A stretch of DNA of 64,000 bases from Natroniella sp046097105 (GTDB taxonomy: Bacteria; Bacillota; Halanaerobiia; Halobacteroidales; Halobacteroidaceae). Under the pieces are notes generated by a model that made no database searches, was not told where the DNA came from, and saw nothing but the letters and a program-made list of their open reading frames with translations. Each line of letters begins with the position of its first letter. Position 1 is the stretch's first letter. The stretch is taken from positions 1,860,001 to 1,924,000 of the forward strand of contig NZ_CP175562.1 in assembly GCF_046097105.1 (NCBI RefSeq), in the 5' to 3' direction. Both the position numbers and the translations under genes were made by a program. Positions 9,521-18,311 of this stretch are shown piece by piece.

Positions 9521-9597
9521 TGGCGTGCCTGGGAGGATTCGAACCCCCGGCCCACGGCTTAGAAGGCCGTTGCTCTGTCCAGCTGAGCTACAGGCAC
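9521..9597 (-). tRNA. tRNA-Arg (anticodon TCT)
   Basis: The acceptor GTGCCTG pairs with CAGGCAC, and the anticodon arm is ACGGC/GCCGT with loop CTTCTAA (TCT, reading AGA). CCA is encoded at 9521-9523. It is the first gene after the promoter at 9627-9655. AGA is a common Arg codon in this AT-rich window. Confidence 0.95.
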
Positions 9598-9626
9598 TGA
9601 TTACTCTTTTATCTAGAACATTTAAC

Positions 9627-9655
9627 AGTATAACTAAAAAAGCGACCAAGGTCAA
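9627..9655 (-). promoter_or_regulatory. Promoter of the tRNA operon
   Basis: On the minus strand -35 TTGACC (9650-9655) and -10 TATACT (9627-9632) are exactly 17 bp apart. They sit about 30 bp before the first tRNA. Confidence 0.8.
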
Positions 9656-9718
9656 AGCTACAAATTGGTTAACAGAAATGATTAAATTTATTTTTAGCTT
9701 ATTTACTCCTGTTTACTC

Positions 9719-10216
9719 TTATTTTCTCACTCTTACTTCTTGTTCTATAAAATCATAATGGTTAGCTATTATTTCTCCAGCATTAATCTCAATTATTCCA
9801 TAAGCAGGAGCCGCTCCATCTCTTGGTAAGGATATACTTCCTGGATTAAAGAATAAAATCCCATTCTCTTCTTTAATAAATCGTGTGTGTGTATGACCAA
9901 AAACAACTATATCCGCTGCTATCTCTTGAGCTTGGTAATAAATTGAATCTAACCCGTGGTTAATATTATAGTTATCACCATGGGTTACAAAAAGCCTCTT
10001 ATCTTCTATTTCCACTGTCCTCTCTCTTGGCAACTCAGGGTTAAACGTATGGTTGCCCCTTACCGCCACCACTTCAAGATTATCTGCCTTAATATCCTCT
10101 AAGTCAGAAAATTTATCACCTGCAAATACTAAGTAATCAATTGATGACAACTGATTTAATGCTTGATTGATCCTCCAACCTTTTCCATGGCTATCACTAA
10201 AGATAGCAATCTTCAT
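9719..10216 (-). CDS. YfcE/MJ0936-type metallophosphoesterase
   Basis: A small calcineurin-like phosphodiesterase that probably uses two metal ions. Motifs seen are FSDSHG (residues 6-11), FAGDKFSD, VRGNH, THGD and FGHTHT, in the order expected for the YfcE family. The 165-residue length is typical. The natural substrate of this family is not settled. It lies 12 bp downstream of rdgB and is probably co-transcribed with rph-rdgB, an arrangement common in Firmicutes. Confidence 0.9.
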   Translation of the reverse strand: MKIAIFSDSHGKGWRINQALNQLSSIDYLVFAGDKFSDLEDIKADNLEVVAVRGNHTFNPELPRERTVEIEDKRLFVTHGDNYNINHGLDSIYYQAQEIAADIVVFGHTHTRFIKEENGILFFNPGSISLPRDGAAPAYGIIEINAGEIIANHYDFIEQEVRVRK

Positions 10217-10227
10217 TATCTATCCAC

Positions 10228-10815
10228 CTACCAATCTACTAAAAGTTTTTTCATCTTTTTTAAAGCATAAGCCCGATGACTAATCCGGTTTTTAACATCA
10301 GCTCCCAATTGAGCAAATGTTTGATCATAACCATCTACAATAAATAAAGGATCATAACCAAACCCCATTTCCCCCTTAGGCTCCATAGCAATTCGTCCTT
10401 CACACTTTCCTTGTACTACTTTTTCTTCTCCCTCAGAAGTTACAAATGCCATAGCACAAATAAAGTAAGCTGTTCTCTTTTCTGACGAAACTTCTTTTAA
10501 AGAATCTAACAGTTTTTGATTATTTTCTTCAGCTGTTGCATCTTCTCCAGCAAAACGGGCTGAATAGACTCCAGGCTGCCCATCTAAAGCTTCTACTACT
10601 AAACCGGAGTCATCAGCTATTACAGGAAGTTTCGTATATTGACCCAACTCTCTTGCTTTTTTTAAGGCATTCCCAGTAAAAGTATTAGCATCTTCTATTA
10701 CCTCTGGTAGATCTCCAATATCAACCTGAGATAGAATTTCAATCTCTGTATCAGCTAGAATTTCTTTCATTTCTTTAACCTTATTTTTATTTCCAGTAGC
10801 TAAAAAAAGCTTCAT
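10228..10815 (-). CDS. rdgB: XTP/dITP diphosphatase (non-canonical purine NTPase)
   Basis: Hydrolyses dITP, XTP and ITP to monophosphates and so keeps deaminated purines out of DNA and RNA. HAM1/RdgB motifs are clear: LATGNKNK at the N-terminus, ADDSGL near residue 70, PGVYSARFAG, and GFGYDPLF. The length of about 195 residues is normal. The ATG at 10815 is preferred over a GTG 6 nt upstream because GGAGG is 7 nt before it. It follows the rph stop almost without a gap. Confidence 0.96.
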   Translation of the reverse strand: MKLFLATGNKNKVKEMKEILADTEIEILSQVDIGDLPEVIEDANTFTGNALKKARELGQYTKLPVIADDSGLVVEALDGQPGVYSARFAGEDATAEENNQKLLDSLKEVSSEKRTAYFICAMAFVTSEGEEKVVQGKCEGRIAMEPKGEMGFGYDPLFIVDGYDQTFAQLGADVKNRISHRAYALKKMKKLLVDW

Positions 10816-10817
10816 AC

Positions 10818-11564
10818 TCACTCCTCCTTAATAAAATTAGCATTCTCTCCTAAAGCATCCTTTTGATGTTTGACTAATTCTTTAATTCCTTGCTCAGCTA
10901 ATTCAACTAATTTTACTAAATTTTCTCGAGAAAAAGGACTCTCCTCTCCTGTCCCCTGAATTTCTATCACTTCACCTTCTCCAGTCATCACTAAATTCAG
11001 ATCAACTTTAGCATTAGAATCTTCTCCAAAGCATAAATCTAATAATAACTCTCCATCTACAATTCCTACACTGACGGCAGCAACAAAATCATTAACTGGC
11101 ATCTTCTCAATTGCCCCTTCTGCTAACAGATGATTAAACGCATCAATTACAGCCACAAATGCCCCTGTAATGGCTGCTGTTCTTGTTCCACCATCAGCTT
11201 GAATAACATCACAATCAATCCAAATAGTTCGTTCTCCTAAAACTTCTAAATCCACCGCTGAGCGTAATGATCTACCAATTAAGCGTTGAATTTCTTGAGT
11301 CCTACCACTTAACTTTCTTTTAGCTGCTTCTCTAATATTTCTATCTTGAGTTGCTCTAGGTAACATTGAATACTCTGCTGTCAACCAACCTTGATCTTGA
11401 CCACGCAAAAAATAAGGAACTCTACTTTCTACTGAAGCATTACAGATTACTTTAGTATCGCCTGTCTCAATTAATACTGAACCTTCTGCATATTTAGTAA
11501 AGTCTCTAGTTATTTTAATCTCTCTTAAATGATCGTTGCCTTCTCTTCCATCAACTCTTGTCAT
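10818..11564 (-). CDS. rph: Ribonuclease PH
   Basis: A phosphate-dependent 3'-5' exoribonuclease that trims tRNA 3' ends. Family signatures include a conserved start RVDGRE, AEYSMLPRAT, RSLRSAVDL and DVIQADGGTRTA. The chosen ATG (11564) begins with MTRVDGRE and has AGGGGG about 7 nt upstream; an ORF extension to 11594 has no such site. About 248 residues, normal. It is the first gene of rph-rdgB-phosphoesterase. Confidence 0.97.
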   Translation of the reverse strand: MTRVDGREGNDHLREIKITRDFTKYAEGSVLIETGDTKVICNASVESRVPYFLRGQDQGWLTAEYSMLPRATQDRNIREAAKRKLSGRTQEIQRLIGRSLRSAVDLEVLGERTIWIDCDVIQADGGTRTAAITGAFVAVIDAFNHLLAEGAIEKMPVNDFVAAVSVGIVDGELLLDLCFGEDSNAKVDLNLVMTGEGEVIEIQGTGEESPFSRENLVKLVELAEQGIKELVKHQKDALGENANFIKEE

Positions 11565-11961
11565 ATTAATTCCCCCTATTAGATTTGACTTCATTTATTG
11601 ACGAGTCTGATTAAAACTAATTCCTAACCTGCTATACAGATAAGTTTCCTCTTCTATTTTAATATATTCATAATAATAATATTTAATCAAAAGTTCTTAT
11701 GTTGTACATTTTTATGACTTATTGATATACAGTGCCACTGATCTATCAGCTATAAGTAAACGTTTCTTGTTACGAAGAGTTTTTTAGAATCGTAGGATCA
11801 CCAGTTCAAAATCTTTAAAGCCAAAACCTAAAATTACTTAACCTTTTAAAATCAAAAACTTAAATATTGTTTTGAATTTGACTTTAAGATTAAATTACTA
11901 TATCACTCGATGGTTATTATATCAAAGACTTCTATAATTAACAATTATATATAGAGCCTAT
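11565..11961. other. 397-bp intergenic region with dispersed repeat
   Basis: No gene is seen. It separates glsA (ending at 11962) from rph. It holds one copy of a 160-180 bp repeat (11724-11885) that recurs at 31965-32144. No convincing terminator with a T-run was found after glsA. Confidence 0.7.
11724..11885 (+). repeat. Dispersed intergenic repeat, copy 1
   Basis: Aligns by eye along its whole length with 31965-32144. Shared blocks, in order, are GATATA...GTG-CAC, ATCAGCTAT, AAACG, TTGTTACG-AGAGT, CCAGTTCAAAA-CTTTAAA, CCAAAACCTAAAA, and TTGTTTTGAATTTGACTTT. The two copies have the same orientation and differ by small indels. Neither contains an ORF. Confidence 0.75.
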
Positions 11962-12900
11962 TTAAAAAATACTTAAGTTTAACTTCTGAGATAGTTCTTT
12001 TAAAACCTTCATCCCTACTATACTATTCCCTTTATCATCTAGTGCTGGCCCATAAACACCTATTCCAAACCTCTCTGGCACTTCAGCCATGATTCCTCCT
12101 CCAACTCCACTCTTAGCAGCTAACCCTACCTCAATTGCAAAGTTACCTGATTTATCATACATCCCACATGTAGTCATTAACGTCCTAACTATTCTTGCAA
12201 TTTTTCTAGGAATAATTCTCTCTTTAGTTACTGGGTCTACCCCTTGATTTGCTAAAACAGCTGCCATATTGGCTATATCTGTACAGTTAACCTCAATTGA
12301 ACATTGTTTAAAATATAAATCTACTATTTCCTCTATATTTCCTGTGATAATCTCTTGATCCCTCATGTAATAGGCTAAGGATCTATTTCTATCTCCAGTC
12401 TCTTTTTCAGAGAAATAAACCTCTTGATTCAATTCTAATCCATCATTTTTAGCTAATTTCCTAAAAAAACCAATTATCCTACTAAATTTATCTTCTTTAT
12501 CGTTACCTTTGATCATTGATGTAACAGCAATAGCTCCAGCATTGATCATTGGATTATAGGGCTTAGCGAAACCGGTTAATTTAATGATTGAATTAAAGGG
12601 ATCTCCCGTCGGTTCCACTCCTACCTTATCAAAAACCGAATCTATTCCATTGTCCATAATTGCTAACATTAGAGTAAGTGGCTTAGAAACACTTTGAATA
12701 GTAAATCTTTTTTTATACTCTCCTGTTGCATAAAATTTCCCTTTAGTATCTACCATACTTATTCCTACTGCTTTAGGATCTACTTTAGTTAAGGCAGGTA
12801 TATAATTAGCAAGCTCACCTTTTTTATAATGATCTTGATTATTCTTTAAAGTATCTTTTAATATTTGATTTAACTCTTTCTTATCTCTAGCATCCTCCAC
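11962..12900 (-). CDS. glsA: Glutaminase A
   Basis: Hydrolyses L-glutamine to glutamate and ammonia. The serine beta-lactamase-like glutaminase fold is evident: the SVSKP motif with nucleophile Ser and Lys, MINAGAI, the Tyr-containing LAYYMRD, and GLAAKSGVGGG near the C-terminus. About 312 residues, normal. The start is uncertain: GTG at 12900 has GGGAG 8 nt upstream, while GTG at 12909 overlaps it. It follows the glutamate mutase/mesaconase genes, which fits a role in supplying glutamate for fermentation. A terminator at 12950-12996 separates it from the upstream gene, so it may have its own promoter. Confidence 0.95.
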   Translation of the reverse strand: MEDARDKKELNQILKDTLKNNQDHYKKGELANYIPALTKVDPKAVGISMVDTKGKFYATGEYKKRFTIQSVSKPLTLMLAIMDNGIDSVFDKVGVEPTGDPFNSIIKLTGFAKPYNPMINAGAIAVTSMIKGNDKEDKFSRIIGFFRKLAKNDGLELNQEVYFSEKETGDRNRSLAYYMRDQEIITGNIEEIVDLYFKQCSIEVNCTDIANMAAVLANQGVDPVTKERIIPRKIARIVRTLMTTCGMYDKSGNFAIEVGLAAKSGVGGGIMAEVPERFGIGVYGPALDDKGNSIVGMKVLKELSQKLNLSIF

Positions 12901-12949
12901 TTTCTTCACTCCCTAATAGATAGTAGGTTTTTAAGGTTAAAATATTGAA

Positions 12950-12996
12950 TTAAATAAGAAAACTCCTTTGATCTAATAAATACTTATCAAAGGAGA
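12950..12996 (-). terminator. Terminator between the P-loop/AlaX-like gene and glsA
   Basis: Hairpin arms at 12962-12972 and 12986-12996 (CTCCTTTGAT / ATCAAAGGAG) are followed on the minus strand by TTTTCTTATTT. It lies just past the stop of the gene at 13006. Confidence 0.8.
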
Positions 12997-13005
12997 ATCT
13001 GCTTA

Positions 13006-13902
13006 CTATATTTGACTTAATTTAAATTGACTCTTTTCTTCTCCGACTAATCCTGCTAATAAATACAGCCCTGATTTCGAATCATACTGTAAATCTTTTA
13101 ATTTAAACCCTTTAATTTGACCAGTCCGATTAACATTAATCCTTGGCCCACTACATAAATGAACTTCCTCCCCTATTTTAATATGTTCATCATCATGATA
13201 TTTAACCGGCAAATCTTGTGCAATATAATTTTTGACTTCCTGTTCTAATTTAGTAATATCAAACTCTATTTTCTTATTAAATTGTAATACAAAACCACTT
13301 TTTATATCACTATAATAGGGATCAATTCTCCGCCCCAATTTTTTCTTTAAGACTCCTACTGTCAAAATCTCAGCAGTATGAGCCATCCATCTATAACGAA
13401 TAGATTCAAAGACAATATCAGCTATCTCTTTTGGATACGGGCCAAATAAGCCCGGTCTAGTAACCAAAACTTCCTCTCCGATTCCAATCAGCATATCTGC
13501 CCTTAAATCTAAATGCTTCTCTAATAAATCAAAATGTTCAATCACAACTGTCTTTTCATTTTTGAGTGCTTCTTTAATTGCTTCAGCTAACTGCCAAGGC
13601 TGAGCAAATGCAGTTTCAAAGCGAGCATCAAGATGATATGTATGACTAGAATAATCACCTTTTTCTACATCATCGAGCAATGGTAGAGGACGAATATTAA
13701 TCCCTCGATCATCATTAGTCAGACATAACCCAGGAAACATCCCCCTAATTAGTAAAGACTTCCCTGCCCCTCCTTCACCAATCAAACCAATTAATCTATC
13801 ATCAAAATCCATATACCTTTGTGAAATCTGATTACCTAACCTCATTAATCTTTTCTTACCACGCGGAGCAAAATAGATTGACTGAGCAAAACTTGTGATC
13901 AT
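13006..13902 (-). CDS. P-loop protein fused to a degenerate alanyl-tRNA editing-like domain
   Basis: 298 residues, function unknown. The N-terminal half has a Walker A GEGGAGKS (42-49) and a possible Walker B VVIEHFD (119-125), like small P-loop kinases. The C-terminal half resembles the second additional (editing) domain of AlaRS/AlaX: HTAEILTVGVLKKKLG (175-190) aligns with the HTATHLL helix, and CSGPRINVNRTGQIKGFKL (250-268) aligns with CGGTHV..TGEIG.FKI. The second His of each metal-binding pair is missing, so classical deacylation is doubtful. It begins 2 bp after the hydratase beta subunit. I recall similar proteins beside methylaspartate genes in anaerobes, but that is memory, not a search. 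Confidence 0.7.
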   Translation of the reverse strand: MITSFAQSIYFAPRGKKRLMRLGNQISQRYMDFDDRLIGLIGEGGAGKSLLIRGMFPGLCLTNDDRGINIRPLPLLDDVEKGDYSSHTYHLDARFETAFAQPWQLAEAIKEALKNEKTVVIEHFDLLEKHLDLRADMLIGIGEEVLVTRPGLFGPYPKEIADIVFESIRYRWMAHTAEILTVGVLKKKLGRRIDPYYSDIKSGFVLQFNKKIEFDITKLEQEVKNYIAQDLPVKYHDDEHIKIGEEVHLCSGPRINVNRTGQIKGFKLKDLQYDSKSGLYLLAGLVGEEKSQFKLSQI

Positions 13903-13904
13903 AA

Positions 13905-14444
13905 TTATTCACCTGCCCTATGATAAAGGTTATTACCAGCACTATCTATCACACAGATTAAAGGTAACTCCTCTACCTCTAACCTCCTCACTGCTTCTGT
14001 ACCCAGATCATCATAAGCGATTACTTCAGCCTGCTTAATACATTTAGCAATCAAAGCTGCTGCTCCACCAATTGCTCCTAAATAAACAGCACCTTCTTCT
14101 TTCATCGTCTCAATCACTTCTGTACTCCTCTCACCTTTACCAATCATAACTCGCAAACCTTCTTTGAGCAGGTAAGGAGCGAAAGGATCCATCCGATAAC
14201 TGGTCGTTGGCCCTGCTGAACCTATTACTTGACCTGGTTTAGCAGGACACGGGCCAACATAATAGATCCCTTGGCCCTCTAACTCCATCGGCAATTCTTC
14301 TCCTGCTTCTAAAGCATCTACTAATCTAGCATGAGCTGCATCTCGAGCTGTATAAAGTACTCCAGATAAAGCTATCTTATCACCAACATTTAATTCTCTA
14401 ATCTCATCTTCAGTTACTGGCATCTCCAATTTAATCTTTTCCAT
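13905..14444 (-). CDS. Fe-S hydro-lyase beta subunit, probable mesaconase
   Basis: Corresponds to the C-terminal (beta) domain of class I fumarase/tartrate dehydratase. Conserved segments include GVLYTARDAAHARL near the N-terminus, GPCPAKPGQVIGSAGPTTSYRMD (quoted in part) and GKG in the middle, and YLGAIGGAAAL. The 179-residue length fits. With the alpha subunit upstream it should hydrate mesaconate to (2S)-citramalate, given the methylaspartate genes nearby; fumarate hydratase activity cannot be excluded from sequence. It is 16 bp downstream of the alpha gene and 2 bp before the P-loop/AlaX-like gene. Confidence 0.9.
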   Translation of the reverse strand: MEKIKLEMPVTEDEIRELNVGDKIALSGVLYTARDAAHARLVDALEAGEELPMELEGQGIYYVGPCPAKPGQVIGSAGPTTSYRMDPFAPYLLKEGLRVMIGKGERSTEVIETMKEEGAVYLGAIGGAAALIAKCIKQAEVIAYDDLGTEAVRRLEVEELPLICVIDSAGNNLYHRAGE

Positions 14445-14460
14445 TATTATTACACCACCT

Positions 14461-15303
14461 TTAACCTAAAGTACATTCTTTATGTCTAGCTACATGACAA
14501 TTAATATTAACTGCAACTGGCAAACCAGCAATATGAGTTGGATAATCATTAATATTAACTGCTAAAGCAGTTGTCACTCCACCAAAACCTTGCGGGCCAA
14601 TCCCTAATTGATTAACCTCTTGCAATAAATCTTCTTCTAATTGGGCCAATTCTTTCTGATGACTATAGATTCCAATAGGTCTAGTTAAAGCCTTTTTAGC
14701 CAACAAAGCTGCCTTTTCAAAAGTACCACCAATTCCTACTCCAACTACAATTGGTGGACATGGGTTAGAACCTGCATCTTCAACGACTTGAAGTACAAAG
14801 TCCTTAACCCCTTCCACTCCATCAGTAGGTTTTAACATCTTAATCTGACTCATGTTTTCACTGCCAAAACCTTTAGGAGCTACTGTTAACTTAATCTTAT
14901 CTCCCGGTACCAATTCAGTATGAATTATGGCTGGTGTATTATCTCCTGTATTTTGACGTTGCAAAGGATCAGCTACCACTGATTTACGTAAAAAACCCTC
15001 TCTATAACCTTGCCGCACCCCTTCATTAATTGCTTCAGTTAAATTCCCACCTTCAATTTCAGCATCTTGACCCAACTCTAAAAAAACAACTGTCATTCCT
15101 GTATCTTGACAAATAGGCATCTTTTCTTCTTTAGCAATCTTAGCATTTTCAATTAAAGTCTCTAAAACCTCTTGAGCCACAGCAGACTCTTCACGCTCTA
15201 AAGCCAGTTGGTATCCTTCTAATAAGTCTTCTCCTAACACACAATTAGCTTCTATACACATTTTTGCTACTGCTTTCGTTACTTCTTCAACATGAATAGA
15301 CAT
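14461..15303 (-). CDS. Fe-S hydro-lyase alpha subunit, probable mesaconase
   Basis: The N-terminal (alpha) domain of class I fumarases, which binds a 4Fe-4S cluster. Three conserved Cys contexts are seen: MPICQDTG (about residue 62), SNPCPPIVVGVGIGG (about 186) and NINCHVARHKE near the end. The length of 280 residues is normal. It directly follows the sigma-54 activator gene with a 2-bp gap, so activator and enzyme are probably one transcript. Pathway assignment as mesaconase rests on the glutamate mutase and methylaspartase genes. Confidence 0.9.
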   Translation of the reverse strand: MSIHVEEVTKAVAKMCIEANCVLGEDLLEGYQLALEREESAVAQEVLETLIENAKIAKEEKMPICQDTGMTVVFLELGQDAEIEGGNLTEAINEGVRQGYREGFLRKSVVADPLQRQNTGDNTPAIIHTELVPGDKIKLTVAPKGFGSENMSQIKMLKPTDGVEGVKDFVLQVVEDAGSNPCPPIVVGVGIGGTFEKAALLAKKALTRPIGIYSHQKELAQLEEDLLQEVNQLGIGPQGFGGVTTALAVNINDYPTHIAGLPVAVNINCHVARHKECTLG

Positions 15304-15305
15304 TA

Positions 15306-17363
15306 TTATCTACTCCCCTCTTTTATCATTCCTTTTAAAAAATTTATCCCTTCAGAGAGAATTTCCGTTCCTTGTCTCCCTCTTCCAATACTGACCAAAC
15401 CATATTCTTCTAGTTTCTTCAACCTGCTTCTAACCATCTGGGAAGAAAGAGATAGCTCATTAGCTTCGGCATTATTAGCAATCTCTCTTCTTCCTATCTT
15501 CTCCCCTAGCTGTTTGGCTAAATATAACTCATTCAAAATAAAGATATACTCATTCATCTTTCCTAAGTCGTCCAAGCTTTCTTCTAGTTTCTTAATAGTA
15601 TTCTCTTCACTAGTTTTAGGATTTAAATAAGATGGTAAATCTGTTAACTTTGTTTCCGTTTCACAGACTTGAGCAATATATTCTACACAGCTTTCTAACT
15701 CCCTAATGTTACCCTTCCAATCATAATTATATAATCTACTGATTGTCTCCTTAGTTAATACCAAGTCTTCTCTAGAGAATTTTTGTAAAAAATAATCAAT
15801 TAATAATGGAATATCCTCTCTTCTCATTCGTAAAGGGGGTATCTCTAAAGATAAAACATTTAATCTATAATAAAGATCTTCTCTAAACTCACCTTTAGAT
15901 ACCAACTCTTCTAAATCCTTGTTGGTAGCAGCTACAACCCTAATATCAATTGGAATCACTTGAGTAGCACCAATTCTCATTACCTCTTTTTCTTGTAAAA
16001 CTCTCAATAATCTAGCTTGAATATTCAAAGGAATATCTCCTATTTCATCCAAAAAAATAGTGCCAGTATGAGCTTGCTCAAAAACACCAGGCTTACCTCC
16101 TTTTTTGGCTCCAGTAAAAGCTCCTTCTTCATAACCAAACAATTCACTTTCTAATAAATTTTCAGGTAATGCAGCACAATTAATTGCTACAAAAGGATTA
16201 TTTTTACGTAGAGAATAATTATGAATTGCACCAGCAAATAACTCCTTTCCAGTCCCACTCTCTCCTTGCAATAAGAGAGTTGACTTGCTTCGGGCCAACT
16301 TCTTTGCCTTACCAATCACCTGCTTTATCTCTTCGCTATCCCCTATTATATCACCAAAGCTATACTTTGCTATATGACCTTTATCCTTTAACTTTCTTCG
16401 TAGATCCTCTTCTAACTTCTTTACCTCAGTTACATCTTTAAAAGTTGCTAAAGCTCCAATGATTTCTTGATCCTGCTTAACTGGTACTCTAGTAGTTACT
16501 ATCTTCTTACCCCCTACATTTTGGAGAGCATTTATCTCTTTGAAGTCATTTCGTAAAACCTGATCTAAATTAGTATTATTAATTTTATCTCCAATCTTTT
16601 TGGTCAACATTTCCTCAGCTTTTATCTCAAAGATTTCCTCAGCTCTACGATTAAAAACTTCTATCTCTTCTCGCCCATTAATATATATTATCCCATCATG
16701 GACATGATTAAGTACAGCATCTAACTTTTTGTTGGCCCGTTCTGCATCCTTCACCTTTTTATTTAAACGCTGATTGAGTTCAACTAATTGTCTCACCTGT
16801 TTAGAAATCAAAAGATTTGCTTTTTCACCTAATAAATCTAATTTAATCAAAATCTCCACAATAGTCGTTAAATCAAGAATCCGACTTCCAATATTAATTA
16901 TTTCTGCTACTGAATTTGGAATATATCTTTCTTCTCCTAAATTAATTGCTAATTCAACCCCATTAGCCTTCTTTTTATCACAGCTAGGATAAAAAGGTAT
17001 CAACTCCAAGTGATCAATTCCAACTTCTTGTAATAATGATTTGGTCTCTAAAGCTGATAATCTAGTATTATTAATCAATAAAGCTTTTTTATTAGCAGGT
17101 AGTTTAATTAGCCTTTCTAATGTAGATAAATCTAAAGCTCTCCGAGCAAAGATAACTTCACTGTCAGTTGTTACATAGTCATCTATCTTATCAGTTAATG
17201 ACTTAGTTGTTAAAATTAAATCAGCACTAACCTTATTAGATATTAAATTATCAACTGAATAATCTTTCAATATCACTTTAGTTCTTAAAACTTTTTTTAA
17301 TTGCTGTCTAAATAACTTATTAGTTGCCTTACTCATTGTAATTACTGCCAGCTCTTTTTTCAT
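15306..17363 (-). CDS. PAS-domain sigma-54-dependent transcriptional activator
   Basis: A 685-residue enhancer-binding protein. The N-terminal ~200 residues resemble a sensory receptor region, followed by a PAS domain (about 212-315) and an AAA+ domain with Walker A GESGTGKE (367-374), the sigma-54 contact loop GAFTGA (414-419) and Walker B TIFLDEIGD. The C-terminus (about 630-685) looks like a winged helix (MVRSRLKKLEEYGLVSIGRG) and not a Fis-type HTH. It is the obvious candidate to drive the sigma-54 promoter in front of glmL. The likely signal is a pathway metabolite sensed by the PAS or N-terminal region (inference). Confidence 0.92.
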   Translation of the reverse strand: MKKELAVITMSKATNKLFRQQLKKVLRTKVILKDYSVDNLISNKVSADLILTTKSLTDKIDDYVTTDSEVIFARRALDLSTLERLIKLPANKKALLINNTRLSALETKSLLQEVGIDHLELIPFYPSCDKKKANGVELAINLGEERYIPNSVAEIINIGSRILDLTTIVEILIKLDLLGEKANLLISKQVRQLVELNQRLNKKVKDAERANKKLDAVLNHVHDGIIYINGREEIEVFNRRAEEIFEIKAEEMLTKKIGDKINNTNLDQVLRNDFKEINALQNVGGKKIVTTRVPVKQDQEIIGALATFKDVTEVKKLEEDLRRKLKDKGHIAKYSFGDIIGDSEEIKQVIGKAKKLARSKSTLLLQGESGTGKELFAGAIHNYSLRKNNPFVAINCAALPENLLESELFGYEEGAFTGAKKGGKPGVFEQAHTGTIFLDEIGDIPLNIQARLLRVLQEKEVMRIGATQVIPIDIRVVAATNKDLEELVSKGEFREDLYYRLNVLSLEIPPLRMRREDIPLLIDYFLQKFSREDLVLTKETISRLYNYDWKGNIRELESCVEYIAQVCETETKLTDLPSYLNPKTSEENTIKKLEESLDDLGKMNEYIFILNELYLAKQLGEKIGRREIANNAEANELSLSSQMVRSRLKKLEEYGLVSIGRGRQGTEILSEGINFLKGMIKEGSR

Positions 17364-17574
17364 TCAATCTGCCACCTCTAGCTTATTTATTTAAAGCCTT
17401 AATCTAATTAAACTTATTTCCGTAAAATTAGATTAATCCCTTCATCTAATTTATCTCTTTTTTAAGCGGCAAAATGATTGTTAGACTTAATTGATATAAT
17501 GTGTCACTTTTCCTTTATAAAAATCACACTCAAAACCATGTTTACGAAAAAATTAAAAATCAAACTTTCTTCCG

Positions 17575-17613
17575 TGCTACCTTTTTTCTTGATAAAAAAG
17601 TAGCCAAAAAATC
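17575..17613. repeat. Palindromic CTTGATAAAAAAGTAGC-type motif
   Basis: GCTACCTTTTTT and AAAAAAGTAGC form an imperfect inverted repeat around CTTGAT, followed by a second AAAAATCAAG. Motifs of this type occur between genes in many unrelated bacteria (general recollection). Only one copy is seen here. Confidence 0.4.
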
Positions 17614-17874
17614 AAGAAGAATTTGAATTTGTGCAACTATTAAAATCAAATCTCTCTTACTTAAAACATTAAGATCAATCTGTAAAATTATCTGCCCTTA
17701 TCGCAGTCGCATAATTCTTCCAATAAAATCAAAACCCTGCAATCTAAAATTTAATCATTAAGGACATTTTGCAGTAATATCTATATTTTTAACAAATTAT
17801 TATTTTAAATTAGTGTTAATTTGCGTTCATTCGTGGTTCCCTGTTTTTTTGAAAGTGCCACAATATTGTAATAA

Positions 17875-17914
17875 AATAAGACTATATCAAGAAACCTCTC
17901 GATATAGCCTTATT
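17875..17914 (-). terminator. Terminator of the glmL-glmS-glmE-mal-DUF1446-DUF4387 operon
   Basis: Hairpin of AATAAGGCTATATC with GATATAGTCTTATT (minus strand) around an 11-nt loop, followed by TTATTAC. It begins 7 bp past the DUF4387 stop. Confidence 0.8.
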
Positions 17915-17921
17915 AATATCA

Positions 17922-18248
17922 TTATTGAATTGGCACTTCTATATTCAATAGTGGCGCATGTTGTTGAGCTCCATAAACATCTCTTTCTCCAATTGCTCCT
18001 GATGGATAAGGTCGGACAATTGTTGCTTTAATTGCTTTCGCTGGATCATAATTAATTACCGAAATAACTTGCTCTAAATCTATACCATACAATTGAGCAA
18101 TTAATTCTTCATTGATCACTCCTGAATCTTTTACCTGCTGATAAACCTCAAAACTTTTAAAGATTAAATCAAAGGTCAATTCATACGGACCAGCATTCTT
18201 ACTTCGTACAACATCAACTAACTCTTTGATATTCTTAGCTTCAGTCAA
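17922..18248 (-). CDS. DUF4387-family small protein
   Basis: 108 residues, function unknown. Conserved-looking segments are VVRSKNAGPYELTFDLIF and YGAQQHAPLLNIEVP, as in the DUF4387 family that usually accompanies DUF1446/AtuA proteins, sometimes fused to them. The start is TTG (18246-18248) with AGGTGAG about 7 nt upstream. It is the last gene of the glutamate mutase operon, 64 bp after its DUF1446 partner, so a role as small subunit of that enzyme is likely (inference). Confidence 0.85.
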   Translation of the reverse strand: MTEAKNIKELVDVVRSKNAGPYELTFDLIFKSFEVYQQVKDSGVINEELIAQLYGIDLEQVISVINYDPAKAIKATIVRPYPSGAIGERDVYGAQQHAPLLNIEVPIQ

Positions 18249-18311
18249 TTATCTCACCTACCTTCATACTATTTACTATTTTTTTTAGATTAGTCATTAC
18301 TAAACTTTTTA

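Larger units (their letters stand above)
17364..17921. other. 558-bp intergenic region, repeat-rich, no gene
   Basis: Lies between the DUF4387 gene and the activator gene. It contains the operon terminator (17875-17914), a palindromic gctac...gtagc motif at 17575-17613, and fragments (GATATAATGTGTCAC near 17492; GAAAGTGCCACAATATT near 17851) like those near 31965 and 35955. I found no convincing -24/-12 or -35/-10 promoter for the activator gene. Confidence 0.6.

Noticed and set aside
9525..9758. Plus-strand open frame of 77 codons
   Set aside because: It runs across the tRNA-Arg(TCT) gene and its promoter on the other strand.
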